The notes under the pieces were generated by a model that did not search any database, had not been told where the DNA came from, and saw only the letters and a program-made list of their open reading frames with translations. From NCBI RefSeq assembly GCF_025370935.1, contig NC_133481.1, forward strand, positions 18,775,849 through 18,839,848: a stretch of DNA of 64,000 nt, written 5' to 3'. This document shows, in pieces, positions 61,233-64,000 of the stretch; the stretch's first letter is position 1, and every line of letters begins with the position of its first letter. Source of the DNA: Choristoneura fumiferana (taxonomy: Eukaryota; Arthropoda; Insecta; Lepidoptera; Tortricidae). The position numbers and the translations under genes are program-made.

Positions 61233-62654
61233 GTAAGTGACAATGGTGCAGATTTTTCTAGTTAAGTGTAGAAAGTGTTTCATTATTCTACGGACGCGGT
61301 GCTCAAACAGAAGCACGACGATGTCGAAGAGGGTAAAAATGTGAGCACGGCGGCGGCACTGGTTATTACGGTCGTAAACTTTAAGATATTTTCGTTGTAA
61401 ATTATTCGTGTTACTATAGATTTAACAGACAGCAATTACACTCATAGCCAAGTAAAAATGCAGAATATTCTTATAATTATGAATTCTTTAATAGGTATTT
61501 CATTAATGAAAGTTATTCAATCTTTTAAGTTCAAGTGTACTCTTGCGCTGAGAAAGCAGAGAAAAAAGTTTTTTTACGCATTAAAATTAAATCGCAACTT
61601 TTTCAAATTCTCAGCTTCATCGAATGAGGTCAAATGGTTATTTTATTCTTCTCAGTAATAAAAAATTACATCACACATAATTTCAGAGCGAAATTACAGA
61701 ACTTTCCTAGAATCGCTTTTCTGTATGTAGGTCATAAAGTCTAAATGCGTGGATGTGTGCCTCCTACGGGCGATTTGGCGTTAACTACTGAGCAACCCAA
61801 ACAAATCTTTCATGAAACAGTCGGAAATCTTGCATTTACTGATGACTTGGAATTGGCGGTTTTTCAAGTAGCATAAAAATCATTATTGGTTTCCTGCGAA
61901 TTTCTTTGGCTTACCTTCATGTTCAGCAAAGAGTGAGTCTAACGTTTTCTTGTTTTTAAATGACATTTATGAAATATATATAAAAAAACCTTTTTATAAA
62001 AAAATGTAGAGAAGCTCTGTCACCTTTTAAATTACCCATATCAAATTTCAAGTTAATCTGATCAATTGAAGTGGATCAATGACTTTCAAAGATGTGAATT
62101 CGGACTTATGCTCTTGACAAATCCACATATATTTAGGTAAACACCAGGACATGTGAAACTAATAAAATCGAATGTCAAGCAATAGCAACAAAATGTTCCT
62201 CAGTTAGGTTCTCGGTGACTTGCCTTTTAAATTCAATCCAATCTTTATAATAATGATGGAACAATATTTATTTGTTAAAGTTTAATTGTCGAGTGATGCC
62301 TACCTACAAATGCTGCCAGAAACTTTCGCTCTGATTCTCATTCACTTAGAGTTGTGATTCTTGGCGTTTGGCTTTCGATTTCAAATAGAGACAGTAGAGT
62401 TGCTTATGCCAAGTTATAAATTAGTTACTTTGGGCTAGAGGGGGTTAATTTGGGAATATAGATTACTTTATAGCTTTACATATTTGCACGACAATAATAG
62501 CTCCATTTACTTTTTGCCATCGGACGTCTAAGCGTCTTTGCCCACACATTTTTAGCATTCCGTTAGCCCTCACGAATTTCCTAATGTGTATTAAATGGAA
62601 TTGGAAAAAAAAACATACGTCAAGTTACTCTTACTTTGTGTAAACAGCAATTGG

Positions 62655-63244
62655 TACATTCTGCTCTGTTCCGCTACAAAATAACTTATCCTTTTTGTAG
62701 TTAAGTAGAAAAGTCAACATTAATTAAACTCAATGTTCGTTGACCAGTTATAGGTAGCAATGGAGAACCCCTAGGTTTCTTCAGTGCCCAATTCAAAAAG
62801 TAAGATATTTAAAGGGAGATCATTAAGATTCGTCTCCGATCGCAGACAATGGGTGCCTTGACCAGTTTATTGCCTACCAAAAGGAGTCATCGTGTCAAAA
62901 CAAGTCTGAAAACTTAATTCTCGACCTTACATGGTTGCCGTAACGTCTTTCCAATCGCATGCTACATTCTGCTCTGTTCGCGCTACAAAATAACTTATCC
63001 TTTCTAGTTAAGTAGAAAAGTCAACATTAATTAAACTCAATGTTCGTTGACCACTTTGCCACTAGGTTTCTTCAGTGCCCAATAAGATATATTAAAGGGA
63101 GATCATTAAGATTCGTCTCCGATCGCAGACAATGGGTGCCTTGACCAGTTTATTGCCTACCAAAAGGAGTCATCGTGTCAAAACAAGTCTGAAAACTTAA
63201 TTCTCGACCTTACATCGTTGCCGTAACGTCTTTCCAATCGCATA
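62655..63244. repeat. 308-bp tandem duplication
   Basis: Copy A 62655-62962, copy B 62963-63244. Both start TACATTCTGCTCTGTT and end TCTTTCCAATCGCAT. They are almost identical, but copy B lacks short blocks near 63055-63085 (26 bp shorter). Likely unequal exchange; no coding content. Confidence 0.93.
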
Positions 63245-63250
63245 TGAAAC

Positions 63251-63318
63251 TCAAATGATGCGAATTGTAAATTCAGCGCGGTCCTCAAACGATGCGAATT
63301 GTAAATTCAGCGCGGTCC
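63251..63318. repeat. Two copies of a 34-bp tandem repeat
   Basis: Unit TCAAATGATGCGAATTGTAA plus ATTCAGCGCGGTCC at 63251-63284 and 63285-63318, one mismatch (T to C). Confidence 0.95.
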
Positions 63319-64000
63319 TTTGGAGTATGTTGGTTTAAAGTCTGGGCTCTCTTTAATTGTAATAAAGGCGGAATTGGTTTGTTCTCAATTTGGACGGTCA
63401 AGGACAAACGCATGAGTCACTTTTTATCGCTAAATTGGGTAACCTGCTGACTACATGTATGCGAATGTCAATAGCACAATAACGCATGTTCCCACGATTA
63501 TTCCTGGTAGCCATTTTCTGCATTGAGTCTATACACGAAAGGCTATATACTCGTAGATTTTAATAATGGCCGCCATAGAGATAAATTAAATAAAGCAAAT
63601 TAATAAGAGTGCCAAATCATATCTGTACAGTTTGCCAGGTTTTCTCTAATTGATTAATTCAGGCGTTACAATACAATACAAATATTCTTTATTGCAACCA
63701 CAAGTCAGTACAAAAAATACTTATTACTTACATTACTTACGCTACTTGTTACATTACGTTACGTTTGCAATACTTTGTGAAGGTCCATATTATAAATAAA
63801 GTACCTGCAATATATCGTAAAATGCAGATTAAATGATTCTCTCTCTGTCAGAAACTCTCAGAGACTAAGAAGAAACTTCGCTTGCAATAATGTAGAGTCA
63901 ATTTGCAAACACGTATGCATTCACTTCGGTCCTTGTTTCGCTTCATAGCCATATAACTTAGACTAGACACCAATCCAATAGCTATAAAACAAACTGCGAA

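Larger units (their letters stand above)
58314..61080. other. 2.8 kb intron between exons 28 and 29
   Basis: Contains the repeat tail at 58470-58566, a mariner-like MITE (58571-58704), two family C foldbacks (59025-59136, 60144-60275) and an interspersed repeat (59895-60095). Remainder AT-rich, no coding signal. Confidence 0.65.
61233..64000. other. Start of the intron after exon 29
   Basis: 2.8 kb without a recognisable exon. AT-rich until a tandem duplication at 62655-63244 and a small tandem repeat at 63251-63318. 63665-63720 (TACAATACAATACAAATATT, CTTTATTGCAACCAC) is a repeat tail. Confidence 0.65.

Overview
Eukaryotic genomic DNA, almost certainly from a moth or butterfly (Lepidoptera). 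The coding sequence is split by GT/AG introns. The introns carry repeats typical of Lepidoptera: Lep1-like Helitron ends, RTE-type LINE 3' ends with ATG/CAT tails, tRNA-derived SINEs and many small foldback MITEs. The species cannot be named from the sequence.

The window is dominated by one plus-strand gene, the insect nesprin MSP-300 (Msp300, SYNE1 type), a giant spectrin-repeat protein that links the nuclear envelope to the actin cytoskeleton. I could chain 29 internal exons (3417-61232) with every splice phase compatible. They give about 21.7 kb of coding sequence, or about 7,240 codons. The first exon seen starts in the middle of a codon and the last ends in the middle of one. The start codon, promoter, C-terminal transmembrane/KASH part and 3' UTR are therefore all outside the window or unrecognised.

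Layout. 1-3416: repeat-rich upstream or intronic DNA. 3417-13957: five exons for the tandem calponin-homology (CH) actin-binding domain, interrupted by a 7.8 kb transposon-rich intron. 14256-23954: seven short to medium exons for the first spectrin repeats. 24401-36764: an 8,049-nt exon, a 75-nt exon and a 3,728-nt exon holding most of the rod. 36886-48948: eleven further rod exons, including an Ala/Ser/Pro-rich linker exon (42289-42462) and a 2,451-nt exon. 48949-57103: an 8.2 kb intron with large nested palindromes and a relic HTH reading frame. 57104-61232: three small GC-rich rod exons. 61233-64000: non-coding, with a 308-bp tandem duplication.

The most interesting observation is that the exon holding the CH1-CH2 linker and the start of CH2 has been tandemly duplicated three times inside the next intron. 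Two extra copies look dead. The fourth (13027-13139) keeps an open frame, a good 3' splice site, the same donor and the same phases, so it is a candidate alternative exon for the actin-binding domain. Other notable structure: a super-repeat of about 213 residues (two spectrin repeats) along the rod, three-level nested palindromes, a hAT MITE with a perfect 8-bp target duplication, and a LINE nested in a Helitron with a 13-bp target duplication. I found no other convincing gene, no complete tRNA or rRNA gene, and no CRISPR array.
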